Source: Streptomyces diastatochromogenes (GTDB taxonomy: Bacteria > Actinomycetota > Actinomycetes > Streptomycetales > Streptomycetaceae). Taken from it: a DNA stretch of 41,500 nt. The DNA is taken from the NCBI GenBank assembly GCA_001550305.1, contig LRTP01000424.1:1-41500 (forward strand). Direction: 5' to 3'. Below, piece by piece: positions 8,145-17,741 of the stretch; the first letter of the stretch is position 1, and each line of letters starts with the position of its first letter. A model generated the notes under the pieces. The model was not told the origin of the DNA, did no database searches, and saw nothing but the letters and a program-made list of their open reading frames with translations. Both the position numbers and the translations under genes were made by a program.

Positions 8145-8158
8145 GGACCGAACGGCCC
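8145..8158. promoter_or_regulatory. DosR/OsdR-like palindrome upstream of the single-domain PNPOx gene
   Basis: GGACCGAACGGCCC differs by one base from the perfect copy at 13681-13694 and lies about 92 bases upstream of the next start. Confidence 0.5.
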
Positions 8159-8249
8159 TCGCCCCTGTCCCTCGCCCCTCACAGGATGAAACACGTACCG
8201 CTGTACCCCGTGACGGCTGAGCCCGTCCACCCCGTGAAAGTCGAACCCG

Positions 8250-8693
8250 GTGATGAATCCCAACGACGGCTTCCGTGAACTCGACCGCGAGGAGTGCCTG
8301 CGTCTGCTGGAGCGGGCACCGATCGGCCGCGTAGTCCACACGCGCCACGCCCTGCCCGCCGTCCTGCCGGTCAACTTCTGCCTGGACATCGACTCCGCGG
8401 TACTGATGCGTACTTCCGCCGACTCGGAACTGGCCGCCGCGATCGACGGCGTGGTGATCGCCTTCGAAGCGGACGAGGTGGATGCGACGGCGCACTCCGG
8501 CTGGAGTGTCGTGGTCACCGGCCGAGCGACGGTGGTGACCGATCCTGTGGAGCACGGCCGGCTGACCAGGATCGGCCCGCGCTCATGGGTGGCCTCGCCC
8601 AAGGAGGTCTTCATCCGCATCGAGCCCGAATTGGTGACCGGCCGTCAACTCGTCGCAGGGCGCACGGTCTACGGCGTCGACCTCTCCTCCTGA
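8250..8693 (+). CDS. Pyridoxamine 5'-phosphate oxidase-fold flavin-binding protein
   Basis: A 147-residue single-domain split barrel: ELDREECLRLLERAPIGRVV, ALPAVLPVNFCLD, VVIAFEADEVDATAHSGWSV and IRIEPELVTGR match the PNPOx-like family common in actinobacteria (Rv0080-type proteins of the DosR set are similar). There is no DNA-binding domain. The frame begins with GTG 8250 followed by ATG 8253, and either may be the start; the ribosome site is weak (GAAAG). It probably binds FMN, F420 or haem; which one cannot be told from sequence. Confidence 0.85.
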   Translation: MMNPNDGFRELDREECLRLLERAPIGRVVHTRHALPAVLPVNFCLDIDSAVLMRTSADSELAAAIDGVVIAFEADEVDATAHSGWSVVVTGRATVVTDPVEHGRLTRIGPRSWVASPKEVFIRIEPELVTGRQLVAGRTVYGVDLSS

Positions 8694-8710
8694 CCGGCTC
8701 CGCCACTCGC

Positions 8711-8765
8711 AACGGCCCAGTGTGCCGTCTCCCCGTCGACCGGGGAGACGGCACACTGGGCCGTT
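8711..8765. terminator. Strong bidirectional hairpin terminator (25-bp perfect arms)
   Basis: Arms 8711-8735 and 8741-8765 are perfectly complementary around the loop TCGAC. There is no T-run, which is usual for high-GC actinobacterial terminators. It lies 18 bases after the PNPOx stop and separates the dormancy-type genes from the arginine deiminase operon. Confidence 0.85.
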
Positions 8766-8781
8766 CGGGGGCGACGCGCCC

Positions 8782-8795
8782 GGGACCAATAGCCC
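8782..8795. promoter_or_regulatory. Candidate DosR/OsdR-like operator of the arginine deiminase operon
   Basis: GGGACCAATAGCCC has the GGGAC left arm and CCC right end of DosR-type boxes around an A/T centre. It lies about 110 bases upstream of the antiporter start and just after the terminator. Confidence 0.45.
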
Positions 8796-8904
8796 CCGTG
8801 GGGGACGAGTGGCCACTGACCACGATCACGGCAGCCCAGCAGGATCGTTCCCGGATCGAATTTTCCGCAGCCTGTCCCCAGCGACCCGCGCAAGGAGCAC
8901 AGCC

Positions 8905-10389
8905 ATGTCCAGCACCCCAAGCAGCGGCGAGAAACCAACCCCCAAGGCGGCACTGGGCCTCCCCTCGGCGACCGCGCTCGTGATCGGCAGCATCATCGGC
9001 ACCGGGGTCTTCGCGCTCCCCTCGGCCCTCGCACCGTACGGGCCGATCTCGCTCGTGGCGTTCGGCGTCGTCACGCTCGGCGCGCTCGCCCTCGCGGTCA
9101 CCTTCGGGGCGCTGTCGAAGCGCGTCCCGGCGAGCGGCGGCCCGTACGTCTACGCCCGTGAGGCCTTCGGAGAGTTCGCCGGCTTCCTCAACGCCTGGTC
9201 GTACTGGATCACCGCGTGGGCCGGGAACGCCGCCATCGTGGTGGCGTGGGTCGGATACGTCGAGGTGTTCGTCAACACCGGCCACCGCACGGCGATGTCG
9301 GTGCTCATCGCGCTGGTCGGGCTGTGGATCCCGGCCGCGATCAACCTCACCGGCGTACGGAACATCGGTGCCTTCCAAGTGATCACCACCGTGCTGAAGT
9401 TCATCCCGCTGGTCTTCATGGCCACGGTCGGGCTGCTGTTCGTGGACGCGCACAACTTCGGTTCCTTCAACGCCGGCGGCCGGTCGGCGATGGGCGCGAT
9501 CTCGGCCGCCGCGGCCATCGCCCTGTTCAGCTACCTCGGCCTGGAGGCCGCCTCCGTGGTCGCCGGCCGGGTCCGTGAGCCCGGCCGCAACGTGCCGCGC
9601 GCCACCGTGTACGGCACCGTTGCCTGCGCGGTCATCTACATCCTGGGCACGCTCGCCGTCTTCGGCACCGTCCCGCACGGCGAACTCGGTTCCTCCACCG
9701 CGCCGTTCACCGACGCCGCCAACAACATCTTCGGCGGCACCTGGGCCGGTGACACGGTCGCGGTGGCTGCCATCATCTCCGGGATCGGCGCTCTCAACGG
9801 CTGGACCATGCTCTGCGCAGAGATGCCGTACGCCGCCGCCCGCGACGGACTCTTCCCCGGGGCCTTCGCGAAGCTGCGCGGCGAGAATGGCGTCCCGGTG
9901 TTCGGCATCGTCGCCTCCACCGTCCTCGCCTCGCTGATCACCGTGTTCAGCTACACCCGCTTCGACGACGTCTTCACGAAGATCGTGCTGCTGAGCGTGC
10001 TCACCGCCGTGATCCCGTACCTCTTCTCCGCCGCCGCCCAGCTGTACTGGCTGCTGGTCCGAGGCCGCGAGCACCTCAGCCCCCGGCGGCTGGCCCGGGA
10101 CACCACCGTCTCCGCGCTGGCGATGGCCTTCTCGTACTGGTCGATCCAGGGCAGCGGCTACCAGACCGTCTACTACGGACTGTTCGTCCTGCTGCTCGGA
10201 CTACCGGTGTACGTGTGGCTGAAGCGTGACCGCGGGGAGTACGGCGAGACCGGCGGCGTGCGGCTCGCGGCCGCGCCCGGAGAGGTGCGGGCCGGGGAGA
10301 CCGTCCTGACGGCCAAGCGACTCTCCCGAGGCCTGCCCACGAGCCGAACCGGCGGCTTCCGGAAGAGCCCCCTCAACCACCAGGACTGA
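8905..10389 (+). CDS. APC-superfamily amino acid antiporter, probably arginine/ornithine exchanger
   Basis: A 494-residue polytopic membrane protein with about 12 predicted segments. The first segment carries ALVIGSIIGTGVFALPSALA, the GxG-type motif of the APC superfamily, and SYLGLEAASVVAGRV is the conserved TM6 region. ATG 8905 is chosen because AAGGAG lies eight bases upstream and the fold starts shortly after; the open frame extends further upstream without similarity. It directly precedes arcA, arcB and arcC, so arginine-for-ornithine exchange (ArcD role) is the likely job, although the family also covers other amino acids. It lies in the cytoplasmic membrane. Confidence 0.88.
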   Translation: MSSTPSSGEKPTPKAALGLPSATALVIGSIIGTGVFALPSALAPYGPISLVAFGVVTLGALALAVTFGALSKRVPASGGPYVYAREAFGEFAGFLNAWSYWITAWAGNAAIVVAWVGYVEVFVNTGHRTAMSVLIALVGLWIPAAINLTGVRNIGAFQVITTVLKFIPLVFMATVGLLFVDAHNFGSFNAGGRSAMGAISAAAAIALFSYLGLEAASVVAGRVREPGRNVPRATVYGTVACAVIYILGTLAVFGTVPHGELGSSTAPFTDAANNIFGGTWAGDTVAVAAIISGIGALNGWTMLCAEMPYAAARDGLFPGAFAKLRGENGVPVFGIVASTVLASLITVFSYTRFDDVFTKIVLLSVLTAVIPYLFSAAAQLYWLLVRGREHLSPRRLARDTTVSALAMAFSYWSIQGSGYQTVYYGLFVLLLGLPVYVWLKRDRGEYGETGGVRLAAAPGEVRAGETVLTAKRLSRGLPTSRTGGFRKSPLNHQD

Positions 10390-10440
10390 CCGCACCACTC
10401 CACCGCCCGGCATTCGTACGACCACAGGAGCAGCCACGCC

Positions 10441-11655
10441 ATGAACACCTTCCACGTCGACTCCGAGGTCGGCCGCCTCCGCCAGGTGATCCTGCACCGC
10501 CCCGGCCTCGAACTCTCCCGGCTGACCCCGCGCAACGTCGACTCCCTGCTCTTCGACGACATCCTCTGGGCCAAGCGGGCCCGCGAGGAGCACGACGCCT
10601 TCGCCCAGGTCCTGCGCGACCACGGAGCCCGTGTGCACTACTTCGCCGACCTGCTGGCCCAGACCCTCGACGTCCCGGAGGCCCGTGACTGGCTCCTGGA
10701 CCGGGTCGCCACCCGCGCGAGTGTCGGCCCCGCCCTGCTGGATCCGGTGCGCGCGCGCTGCGCCGAGCTGGACGGCGAGACCCTCGCCGGCTACCTGATC
10801 GGCGGCATGCTCAAGAGCGACCTGCCGCTCGCCACCCCGCACAGCCTGGTCTGGAACGCGCTCGACACCGACGCCTTCGCGCTCGCCCCACTGCCCAACC
10901 ACCTCTTCCCGCGCGACAACTCCTGCTGGATGTACGATCGGTTGTCGGTCAACCCGATGGCCAAGCACGCCCGGCGGCGCGAGAGCCTGCACGCCGAGGC
11001 CATCTACCGGTTCCATCCGATGTTCGCCTCCGTCGCGCCCGAGCCGATCCTCGACGGCCCCGTGGGGACGCTCGAAGGCGGCGACGTGCACGTCCTCGGC
11101 AACGGCGCCGTCATGGTCGGCATGGGGGAGCGGACCACCGCCCAGGCCGTGGAGAACCTGGCCGGGCGGCTCTTCGCCGACGGCACGATCACCCGGCTGA
11201 TCGCCGTCCAACTCCCCGCCACCCGTGCGTACATGCACCTCGACACCGTGCTGACCATGCTCGACCGCGACGCCTTCGCCATCTACCCGGGCCTCGCCGA
11301 CGCCCTGCGCTCGTGGACCCTGCGGCCCAGTGACGCCCACGCGACCGGCTTCGACGTCACCCCCAACTCCGACCTGGCGACCGCGCTCGCCGAGGCCCTC
11401 GACCTCGACAAGGTGCGGATGCTCTCCGCGCCGCAGGACATGGCGGGCGCCGAGCGCGAACAGTGGGACGACGGCAGCAACTTCCTCGCGCTCGCGCCCG
11501 GAGTCGTCGTCGGCTACGAGCGCAACGTCACCACCAACACCTACCTCCGCAAGCAGGGCATCGAGATCGTCACCATCGCCGGCGCCGAACTCGGCCGCGG
11601 CCGAGGCGGCCCGCGCTGCATGAGCTGCCCGATCGAACGCGACCCGGCCGACTGA
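10441..11655 (+). CDS. arcA: Arginine deiminase
   Basis: A 404-residue enzyme converting L-arginine to citrulline and ammonia. Signature regions are present: [13 protein letters not shown] at the N-terminus, [36 protein letters not shown], and the C-terminal [13 protein letters not shown] with the nucleophilic cysteine at residue 393. Length is normal for the family. It follows the antiporter by 51 bases and precedes arcB by 81. In streptomycetes, which are normally aerobic, this pathway would provide ATP without respiration and ammonia for pH control; that role is inferred from context. Confidence 0.95.
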   Translation: MNTFHVDSEVGRLRQVILHRPGLELSRLTPRNVDSLLFDDILWAKRAREEHDAFAQVLRDHGARVHYFADLLAQTLDVPEARDWLLDRVATRASVGPALLDPVRARCAELDGETLAGYLIGGMLKSDLPLATPHSLVWNALDTDAFALAPLPNHLFPRDNSCWMYDRLSVNPMAKHARRRESLHAEAIYRFHPMFASVAPEPILDGPVGTLEGGDVHVLGNGAVMVGMGERTTAQAVENLAGRLFADGTITRLIAVQLPATRAYMHLDTVLTMLDRDAFAIYPGLADALRSWTLRPSDAHATGFDVTPNSDLATALAEALDLDKVRMLSAPQDMAGAEREQWDDGSNFLALAPGVVVGYERNVTTNTYLRKQGIEIVTIAGAELGRGRGGPRCMSCPIERDPAD

Positions 11656-11736
11656 GCGTCGCCGTCACCGACACGGCCGTACGCCCCGACGACACCCCGG
11701 CCCCTGCCCGCATCAGCCTCATCAGCGAGGAACCTC

Positions 11737-12738
11737 ATGACCACAGACCTGCGAGGCCGCTCCTACCTGAGCGAACTCGACTTCACCGCCGCCGAGATCC
11801 ACCACCTTCTCGACCTGGCCGCCGAGCTCAAGGCGGCCAAGCGCTCCGGCACCGAACAGCCCCGGCTGACCGGCAAGCATCTCGCGCTGATCTTCGAGAA
11901 GACCTCCACCCGCACCCGCTGCGCCTTCGAGGTCGCCGCCGCCGACCAGGGCGCCGCCACCACCTACCTCGGCCCCGGGGACACCCACGTCGGCAGCAAG
12001 GAGTCCATCGCCGACACCGCCCGCGTCCTCGGACGGATGTTCGACGCCATCGAGTACCGCGGCTCCGCCCAGTCCATCGTCACCGAACTCGCGGCCCGCT
12101 CCGGTGTCCCCGTCTACAACGGCCTTACCGACACCGCACACCCCACCCAGAGCCTGTGCGACGTCCTCACCATGCACGAGCACAGCCCCAAACCACTGCA
12201 GGAAATCAGCTACTGCTATCTCGGCGACGCCCGCAACAACATGGGCAACTCGCTGCTGTCGATGGGCGCCCTGCTCGGCATGGACGTACGGATCGCCGCG
12301 CCCAAGGCGCTGTGGCCCGAGCCGGAGTTGGTCGGGTCGTGCCGCGCGCTCGGCGAGGGCAGTGGGGCCCGGATCACCCTCACCGAGGACGTCGAGACCG
12401 CTGTACGCGGCGCGGACTTCCTGCACACCGACGTCTGGGTCTCCATGGGCGAACCGGCCGACACCTGGCGCGAGCGCATCGAACTGCTGGCGCCCTACCA
12501 GGTCAATGCCAAGACGCTCGCCCTCACCGGCAACCCGGACGTCAGGTTCATGCACTGCCTGCCCGCCCTCCACGACCACAGCACCCGCCTGGGCCGCGAA
12601 CTGCTCGACACCTACGGCCTCGACGGCCTCGAAGTCACCGACGAGATCTTCTCCTCGGCCGCCTCCGTCGTCTTCGACCAGGCGGAGAACCGGCTGCACA
12701 CCATCAAGGCCGTACTAGTCGCCACCCTGGAGGACTGA
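11737..12738 (+). CDS. arcB: Ornithine carbamoyltransferase, catabolic context
   Basis: A 333-residue enzyme. It carries the carbamoyl-phosphate motif STRT at 57-60 (EKTSTRTRC), HPTQ at 135-138, an SMG loop at 236-238 and HCLP at 273-276. In this operon it should run the phosphorolysis of citrulline to ornithine and carbamoyl phosphate. GAGGAA precedes ATG 11737. It lies between arcA and arcC, with arcC starting three bases after its stop. Anabolic ArgF enzymes share the same motifs; the neighbours make the catabolic assignment. Confidence 0.94.
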   Translation: MTTDLRGRSYLSELDFTAAEIHHLLDLAAELKAAKRSGTEQPRLTGKHLALIFEKTSTRTRCAFEVAAADQGAATTYLGPGDTHVGSKESIADTARVLGRMFDAIEYRGSAQSIVTELAARSGVPVYNGLTDTAHPTQSLCDVLTMHEHSPKPLQEISYCYLGDARNNMGNSLLSMGALLGMDVRIAAPKALWPEPELVGSCRALGEGSGARITLTEDVETAVRGADFLHTDVWVSMGEPADTWRERIELLAPYQVNAKTLALTGNPDVRFMHCLPALHDHSTRLGRELLDTYGLDGLEVTDEIFSSAASVVFDQAENRLHTIKAVLVATLED

Positions 12739-12741
12739 GCC

Positions 12742-13665
12742 ATGCGCATCGTCATCGCCCTCGGTGGCAACGCCCTGCTGCACCGCGGTGAACGCCCCGA
12801 CGCGGCCGTCCAGGAAGCGAACATCGACCGGGTGACCACGGCGATCGCCGCCCTCGCCCAAGAACACGAGATCGTCATCACCCACGGCAACGGCCCCCAG
12901 ATAGGGCTGCTCGCCGTCGAGAGCGCCGCCGACCCCGCCCTGAGCGCCCCCTACCCGCTGGATCTGCTCGGCGCCCAGACCCAGGGCATGATCGGCTCCC
13001 TGCTGGCACGCACCCTGCACGACGCCCTGCCCGGACGGCGGATCGCCGCGCTGGTCACCCACACCCTTGTCCGCGCCGACGACCCGGCCTTCGACCACCC
13101 CACCAAGTTCGTCGGCCAGGTGTACCCCTACGAGGTCGCCTCCACGCTCGCCCGAACGCGCGGCTGGCACATCGCCGCCGACACCACCGGCTGGCGCCGC
13201 GTCGTCCCCTCCCCGGCACCCGAACGCATCCTGGAGACCGACACCGTCCACGAACTGCTGAACAGCGGCACGCTCGTCATCTGCGCCGGCGGCGGAGGCG
13301 TCCCTGTCACCGCCGACCAGGACACCGGCGCACTCACCGGTGCCGAGGCCGTCGTCGACAAGGACCTCACCGCGGCGCTGCTCGCCGAGGACCTGAAGGC
13401 CGACTTCCTCCTCATCCTCACCGACGTGCCCTGCGTCTACGCCGGCTACGGCACCCCCGACCAGCGGCCCGTCCTCGGCGCGACCCCCGCCGAACTGCGC
13501 CGCGGCGGCTTCCCCGACGGCTCGATGGGTCCCAAGGCCGAGGCCGCCGCCCGGTTCGTCGAACACACCGGGGGACTGGCCGCGATCGGATCCCTGGACG
13601 CCGCGTACGAGATCGTCCACGGCAGGTCGGGCACCCTCGTCAGGCCGGACCTGACCGTCGCGTGA
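12742..13665 (+). CDS. arcC: Carbamate kinase
   Basis: A 307-residue amino-acid-kinase-family enzyme: [12 protein letters not shown] at the N-terminus, [11 protein letters not shown] near residue 50, [10 protein letters not shown] and [13 protein letters not shown] in the second half, and the end motif [14 protein letters not shown]. It transfers phosphate from carbamoyl phosphate to ADP, the ATP-yielding step of the deiminase pathway. It starts three bases after arcB, so translation is probably coupled, and its end lies just before the palindromic site of the pyruvate formate-lyase gene. Confidence 0.95.
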   Translation: MRIVIALGGNALLHRGERPDAAVQEANIDRVTTAIAALAQEHEIVITHGNGPQIGLLAVESAADPALSAPYPLDLLGAQTQGMIGSLLARTLHDALPGRRIAALVTHTLVRADDPAFDHPTKFVGQVYPYEVASTLARTRGWHIAADTTGWRRVVPSPAPERILETDTVHELLNSGTLVICAGGGGVPVTADQDTGALTGAEAVVDKDLTAALLAEDLKADFLLILTDVPCVYAGYGTPDQRPVLGATPAELRRGGFPDGSMGPKAEAAARFVEHTGGLAAIGSLDAAYEIVHGRSGTLVRPDLTVA

Positions 13666-13678
13666 ACGCCCATGGCCA

Positions 13679-13696
13679 GAGGGCCGAACGGCCCTC
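13679..13696. promoter_or_regulatory. Perfect DosR/OsdR-like palindrome upstream of pfl
   Basis: GAGGGCCGAACGGCCCTC has perfect 8-base arms around AA and is the best copy of the island motif. It is 114 bases upstream of the pyruvate formate-lyase start and 13 bases after arcC. A weak terminator hairpin is the alternative reading, but the stem is short. Confidence 0.55.
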
Positions 13697-13784
13697 GGCG
13701 AAGGCCGGACAGCCGGGGCACGGGCCCTGCCCGGCCCTCCCGTCGGCCACCACGTCGCACGAGTATCGAAAGGGAGACATTCCA

Positions 13785-13814
13785 GTGCGGAGCAAGGGAG
13801 AGAACCGGCGATGA
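13785..13814 (+). CDS. Nine-codon leader ORF overlapping the pfl start
   Basis: GTG 13785 opens VRSKGENRR and stops at TGA 13812-13814, overlapping the pfl ATG as ATGA. It has its own AAGGGAG (13770-13776) eight bases upstream, and an identical AAGGGAG (13794-13800) inside it serves pfl. Two equal Shine-Dalgarno sites and the stop/start overlap suggest translational coupling. Chance cannot be excluded for so short an ORF. Confidence 0.4.
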   Translation: MRSKGENRR

Positions 13815-16069
13815 CAGCCACAGTGACAGCCGGAACGCGCGCCCCCGAGGCATGGCGCGGTTTCGCCGGGACGCGATGGCGCGAGTGCGTCGACGTACGC
13901 GACTTCATCCAGGCCAACTACACGCCGTACGAGGGCGACGGGGCCTTCCTGACCGGCCCGACGGACCGCACCCGCACCGTGTGGGACAAGGTCAGCGCCC
14001 TCTTCCCGGAGGAACGGCGCCGGGGGATCCTCGATGTCGACCCGGCGACCCCCTCGACGATCACCTCGCACGCGCCCGGGTACATCGACCGCGAGCGGGA
14101 GTTGATCGTCGGCCTGCAGACCGACGCCCCGCTGAAGCGCGCGATCATGCCGAACGGCGGCCTGCGGATGGTCGAGAACAGCCTGAAGGCGTACGGCTAC
14201 GCGCCCGACCCCTTCGTCACCCGCGTCTTCGGCACCTACCGCAAGACGCACAACGACGGTGTCTTCGACGCCTACACCCCCGAGATGCGCGCCGCCCGCA
14301 AGGCCGGGATCATCACCGGACTGCCCGACGCCTACGGCCGCGGCCGGATCATCGGCGACTACCGGCGCGTGGCGCTGTACGGCACCGCACGGCTGACCGC
14401 GACCAAGCGCGCCGAACGGGCCCTGCAGGACGCCGAGCCCTCGACCGAGCACGTCATCCGCGATCGTGAGGAACTCGCCGAGCAGATCAGGGCGTTGGAC
14501 GAACTGACGCGGATGGCGGCCACGTACGGCTGCGACGTCTCCCGCCCCGCCACCACAGCGCACGAGGCCGTGCAGTGGCTCTACCTCGGCTATCTCGCCG
14601 CCGTGAAGGAGCAGAACGGCGCCGCGATGTCGCTCGGCCGCACCTCCACCTTCCTGGACGTGTACCTGCAACGGGACCTGGCGGAGGGAATCCTCGACGA
14701 GACCCGCGCCCAGGAGCTGGTCGACGACTTCGTGATCAAGCTGCGGATCGTACGGTTCCTGCGCACCCCCGAGTACGACGCCCTGTTCTCCGGCGACCCG
14801 ACCTGGGTGACGGAGTCCCTCGGCGGCCTCGGCACGGACGGTCGGCCGCTGGTCACCCGCACCTCCTTCCGCTTCCTGCAGACCCTGTACAACCTCGGCC
14901 CGGCCCCCGAGCCCAACCTGACCGTGCTCTGGTCGCCCCGGCTGCCCACGGGCTTCAAGGAGTTCTGCGCCAAGGTCTCCATCGACACCAGCGCCGTCCA
15001 GTACGAGTCCGACGAGCTGACGCGCCCGCGCACCGGGGACGACACCGCGATCGCCTGCTGTGTGTCGGCGATGGCGGTCGGCAGGCAGATGCAGTTCTTC
15101 GGGGCACGGGTCAACCTCGCCAAGGCCCTCCTATACGCGATCAACGGAGGCCGGGACGAGCTGACCGGCGAGCAGATCGCCCCCGAGGCGCCCGCGCTGA
15201 CCGGGGAGTACCTGGAGTACGAGGAGTTGTCGACGGCGTACGACCGCATGCTGGACTGGCTCGCCGCGACCTACGTCAACACGCTCGACGTCATCCACTA
15301 CATGCACGACAAGTACGCCTACGAGCGCATCGAGATGGCACTGCACGACCATCCGGTGCACCGCTTCATGGCCTGTGGCATCGCGGGTCTGTCGGTCGCC
15401 GCAGACAGTCTGTCCGCCGTCAAGCACGCTCGGGTGAAGGTGATCAGGGACCACACCGGCCTGGCCGTCGACTTCGAGACCGAGGGCGACTGGCCGGCGT
15501 ACGGGAACAACGACGACCGTGTCGACACCCTCGCGGTCGGCCTGGTCGAGTCCTTCATGGCGAAGGTGCGCAGGCACCCGACGTACCGGGACGCCGAGCA
15601 CACCCAGTCCGTACTGACGATCACCTCGAACGTCGTCTACGGCAAGCACACCGGCAACACCCCCGACGGCCGACGCGCCGGACAGCCCTTCGCACCCGGG
15701 GCCAACCCCATGAACGGGCGTGACCGGCACGGTGTGGCGGCCTCCGCGCTGTCGGTCGCCAAACTGCCCTACGAGCAGGCGCGCGACGGCATCTCCCTGA
15801 CGACGACGATCACCCCCGAGGGGCTGGGGCACGCGCCCGGCGAGCGGGTCGGGAACCTGGTCGGCATTCTCGACGCATACACGGCATCCGGCGGCTTCCA
15901 CATGAACGTCAACGTGCTGGACCGGACCACGCTGGAGGACGCAATGGAACACCCCGCGAAGTACCCGGAGTTGACCATCCGCGTCTCCGGCTACGCCGTC
16001 AACTTCGTCCGTCTGACCCGTGAGCAGCAGCTCGACGTGATCAGCCGCACCTTCCACGGATCGCTGTGA
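13811..16069 (+). CDS. pflB: Pyruvate formate-lyase (glycyl radical enzyme)
   Basis: A 752-residue enzyme cleaving pyruvate with CoA to acetyl-CoA and formate. The adjacent active-site cysteines are C416-C417 (IACCVSAM), and the C-terminal glycyl-radical loop [16 protein letters not shown] puts the radical at G727. Length and the Cys-Cys pair indicate true PFL rather than a diol dehydratase or other glycyl radical enzyme. The radical is destroyed by oxygen, so the enzyme can only work in micro-aerobic or anaerobic cells. The stop overlaps the activase start (GTGA). No formate channel gene is in the window. Confidence 0.95.
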   Translation: MTATVTAGTRAPEAWRGFAGTRWRECVDVRDFIQANYTPYEGDGAFLTGPTDRTRTVWDKVSALFPEERRRGILDVDPATPSTITSHAPGYIDRERELIVGLQTDAPLKRAIMPNGGLRMVENSLKAYGYAPDPFVTRVFGTYRKTHNDGVFDAYTPEMRAARKAGIITGLPDAYGRGRIIGDYRRVALYGTARLTATKRAERALQDAEPSTEHVIRDREELAEQIRALDELTRMAATYGCDVSRPATTAHEAVQWLYLGYLAAVKEQNGAAMSLGRTSTFLDVYLQRDLAEGILDETRAQELVDDFVIKLRIVRFLRTPEYDALFSGDPTWVTESLGGLGTDGRPLVTRTSFRFLQTLYNLGPAPEPNLTVLWSPRLPTGFKEFCAKVSIDTSAVQYESDELTRPRTGDDTAIACCVSAMAVGRQMQFFGARVNLAKALLYAINGGRDELTGEQIAPEAPALTGEYLEYEELSTAYDRMLDWLAATYVNTLDVIHYMHDKYAYERIEMALHDHPVHRFMACGIAGLSVAADSLSAVKHARVKVIRDHTGLAVDFETEGDWPAYGNNDDRVDTLAVGLVESFMAKVRRHPTYRDAEHTQSVLTITSNVVYGKHTGNTPDGRRAGQPFAPGANPMNGRDRHGVAASALSVAKLPYEQARDGISLTTTITPEGLGHAPGERVGNLVGILDAYTASGGFHMNVNVLDRTTLEDAMEHPAKYPELTIRVSGYAVNFVRLTREQQLDVISRTFHGSL

Positions 16070-16803
16070 GGGCGATGGCGACCGGCCGGATCCACTCCTG
16101 GGACCTGTCCACCGGCGTGGACGGCCCCGGGACCCGGTTCGTCCTTTTCGTCAGCGGCTGCCCGCTCCGCTGCCTCTACTGCGCCAACCCCGACACCTGG
16201 CACATGAGGGACGGGAAGGAGGCCACGGTCGAGGCGGTGATGGCCGAGATCGAGAAATACCGGGCCTTCGTCACCACGGCCGGCGGAGGGGTGACGGTCA
16301 CGGGCGGTGAACCCCTGCTCCAGCCCGTCTTCACAGCCGAAATCCTGCGCCGCTGCAAGGAGGCCGGCCTGCACACCGCCCTCGACACCTCCGGCTTCCT
16401 CGGAGCCCGGGCCACCGATGAACTCCTCGCCGACACCGACCTCGTGCTCCTGGACATCAAGTCCTTCGACGTCCCTGCGTACCGGCAACTGACCGGCGGA
16501 GAACTGGCGCCCACGCTCAACTTCGCCACCCGCCTTGACCGCCTCGGCATCCCCACCTGGATCCGCTACGTCCTCGTCCCCGGCTGGACGGACGCCCCGG
16601 AGGCCGTCGCCGGCCTCGCCCGCTTCGTCGCGGGCCTCGGCAACGTCGACCGGGTGGACGTCCTGCCCTTCCACAAGCTGGGCGCCTCGAAGTACGAGGC
16701 CCTGGGGATCCCCTTCCCACTGCGCGACACCCCGGTTCCCGAACCTGGGCTGACCGAGCGCGTGCGAGAGCAGTTCAGGGAGTGCGGGCTCGTCGCGTAC
16801 TGA
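16066..16803 (+). CDS. pflA: Pyruvate formate-lyase activating enzyme (radical SAM)
   Basis: A 245-residue radical-SAM protein with the cluster motif CPLRCLYC (C32, C36, C39) and [12 protein letters not shown] for SAM binding. The N-terminal [20 protein letters not shown] is typical of PFL activases. It generates the glycyl radical on the upstream enzyme using reduced flavodoxin or ferredoxin. The GTG start overlaps the pfl stop; ATG 16075 is an alternative. The ferredoxin-type eight-iron insert found in activases of other glycyl radical enzymes is absent, which supports a simple PflA. Confidence 0.95.
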   Translation: MRAMATGRIHSWDLSTGVDGPGTRFVLFVSGCPLRCLYCANPDTWHMRDGKEATVEAVMAEIEKYRAFVTTAGGGVTVTGGEPLLQPVFTAEILRRCKEAGLHTALDTSGFLGARATDELLADTDLVLLDIKSFDVPAYRQLTGGELAPTLNFATRLDRLGIPTWIRYVLVPGWTDAPEAVAGLARFVAGLGNVDRVDVLPFHKLGASKYEALGIPFPLRDTPVPEPGLTERVREQFRECGLVAY

Positions 16804-17180
16804 GGGGCAGGGCCGCCTGCGCTCCGGAACCGCGCGTGTGGCTGCCGGCCGTGTGGTCGGCGCGCAGGGGCAGCGTTTCGCTCAGGTGGCTCAGGCGCCA
16901 GGCGCCAGGCGGTGGTGGTGAAGGGCGGCGGCCACGAATGCGGGTAGGGCCCGGCGCCGCGTCCCCAGTCTCCGGTGTCAGCCAGCAGGGTCGCGCGCGG
17001 CCCGGGCCCGTCCGACGCGCCGGCCTGTCAGAGACGGCAGAACGCCGCGTCTCATTTTCCGCGATCCCATGTACCGATCCCACGCACCGACCCCTCGCAC
17101 CAAGTCCTCACACCGCTGACCGGATCGTTCCGGTGCCGGCCTGGATCAGGCCTGCGGATCCGGTATCCGACCAGGTCAGA
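16804..17180. other. Gene-free spacer after the pfl operon
   Basis: In these 377 bases I see no supported gene or convincing terminator. A short tandem (GGCGCCA, GGCGCCA) lies at about 16888-16905. It marks the right boundary of the low-oxygen island. Confidence 0.5.
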
Positions 17181-17741
17181 ATGGGAGGCATGAACCGAGC
17201 GCTGATCGTGATCGATGTCCAGGAATCCTTCCGAGCCCGCCCGCTGTGGGAGGAGATCGCCAATCCGAAGATCGCGGAACCGGTCAACCGTCTGGTGCGA
17301 CTCGCCCGCGCCAACGGCGACCTGGTCGTCTGGGTCCTCCACACCGAGCCCGGCAGCGGCGGCGTCTTCGACCCGGCCCAGGGGCACGTCCGCCTGCTGG
17401 ACGAACTGGAGCAGCCGCAGTCCGGCGAGCCGGTCCTGCACAAGACCTCCCACAACGCCTTCACCACCACCCCTCTGCAACAACTGCTCACCGAGGCGGG
17501 CGTGCGCGAGCTGACGGTCTGCGGCATCCGTACCGAGCAGTGCGTGGAAACCACCACCCGGGTGGGCAGCGACCTCGGATACCGGATGGTCTTCGTCACC
17601 GACGCCACCACCACCAATCCGATCGGCGACCTGAGCGCCGACGCGATCATCGAGCGCACGGAGGCCGTCCTGCGCGACCGGTTCGCCCGGATCTCCACGG
17701 TGGCCGAACGGGAGGCGGAGCTGGGAGCATCCGAGGCGTGA
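17181..17741 (+). CDS. Isochorismatase-family cysteine hydrolase
   Basis: A protein of about 186 residues. The usual triad is visible: Asp in ALIVIDVQESF, Lys in VLHKTSHNAF, and the nucleophilic Cys in VCGIRTEQCVETT. Family members hydrolyse isochorismate, nicotinamide or other amides; the substrate is unknown. The start is uncertain: ATG 17181 has a weak AGG upstream, and ATG 17190 has GGGAGG only one base away. The next gene starts in the last bases of this one (GTGA), so it is probably in one operon with a DJ-1/AraC regulator. Confidence 0.85.
   Translation: MGGMNRALIVIDVQESFRARPLWEEIANPKIAEPVNRLVRLARANGDLVVWVLHTEPGSGGVFDPAQGHVRLLDELEQPQSGEPVLHKTSHNAFTTTPLQQLLTEAGVRELTVCGIRTEQCVETTTRVGSDLGYRMVFVTDATTTNPIGDLSADAIIERTEAVLRDRFARISTVAEREAELGASEA

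Noticed and set aside
6422..8620. A 732-codon open frame on the minus strand
   Set aside because: It lies opposite the alcohol dehydrogenase, XRE-PNPOx and PNPOx genes, which have clear families, and its own product has no recognisable domain. High-GC shadow frame.
8611..10074. A 487-codon minus-strand open frame
   Set aside because: Opposite the antiporter gene; composition is low-complexity Gly/Arg/Asp typical of an antisense frame.
12715..14671. Two long minus-strand frames opposite arcC and the start of pfl
   Set aside because: The plus-strand genes are unmistakable, and the minus frames show no domain or ribosome site.
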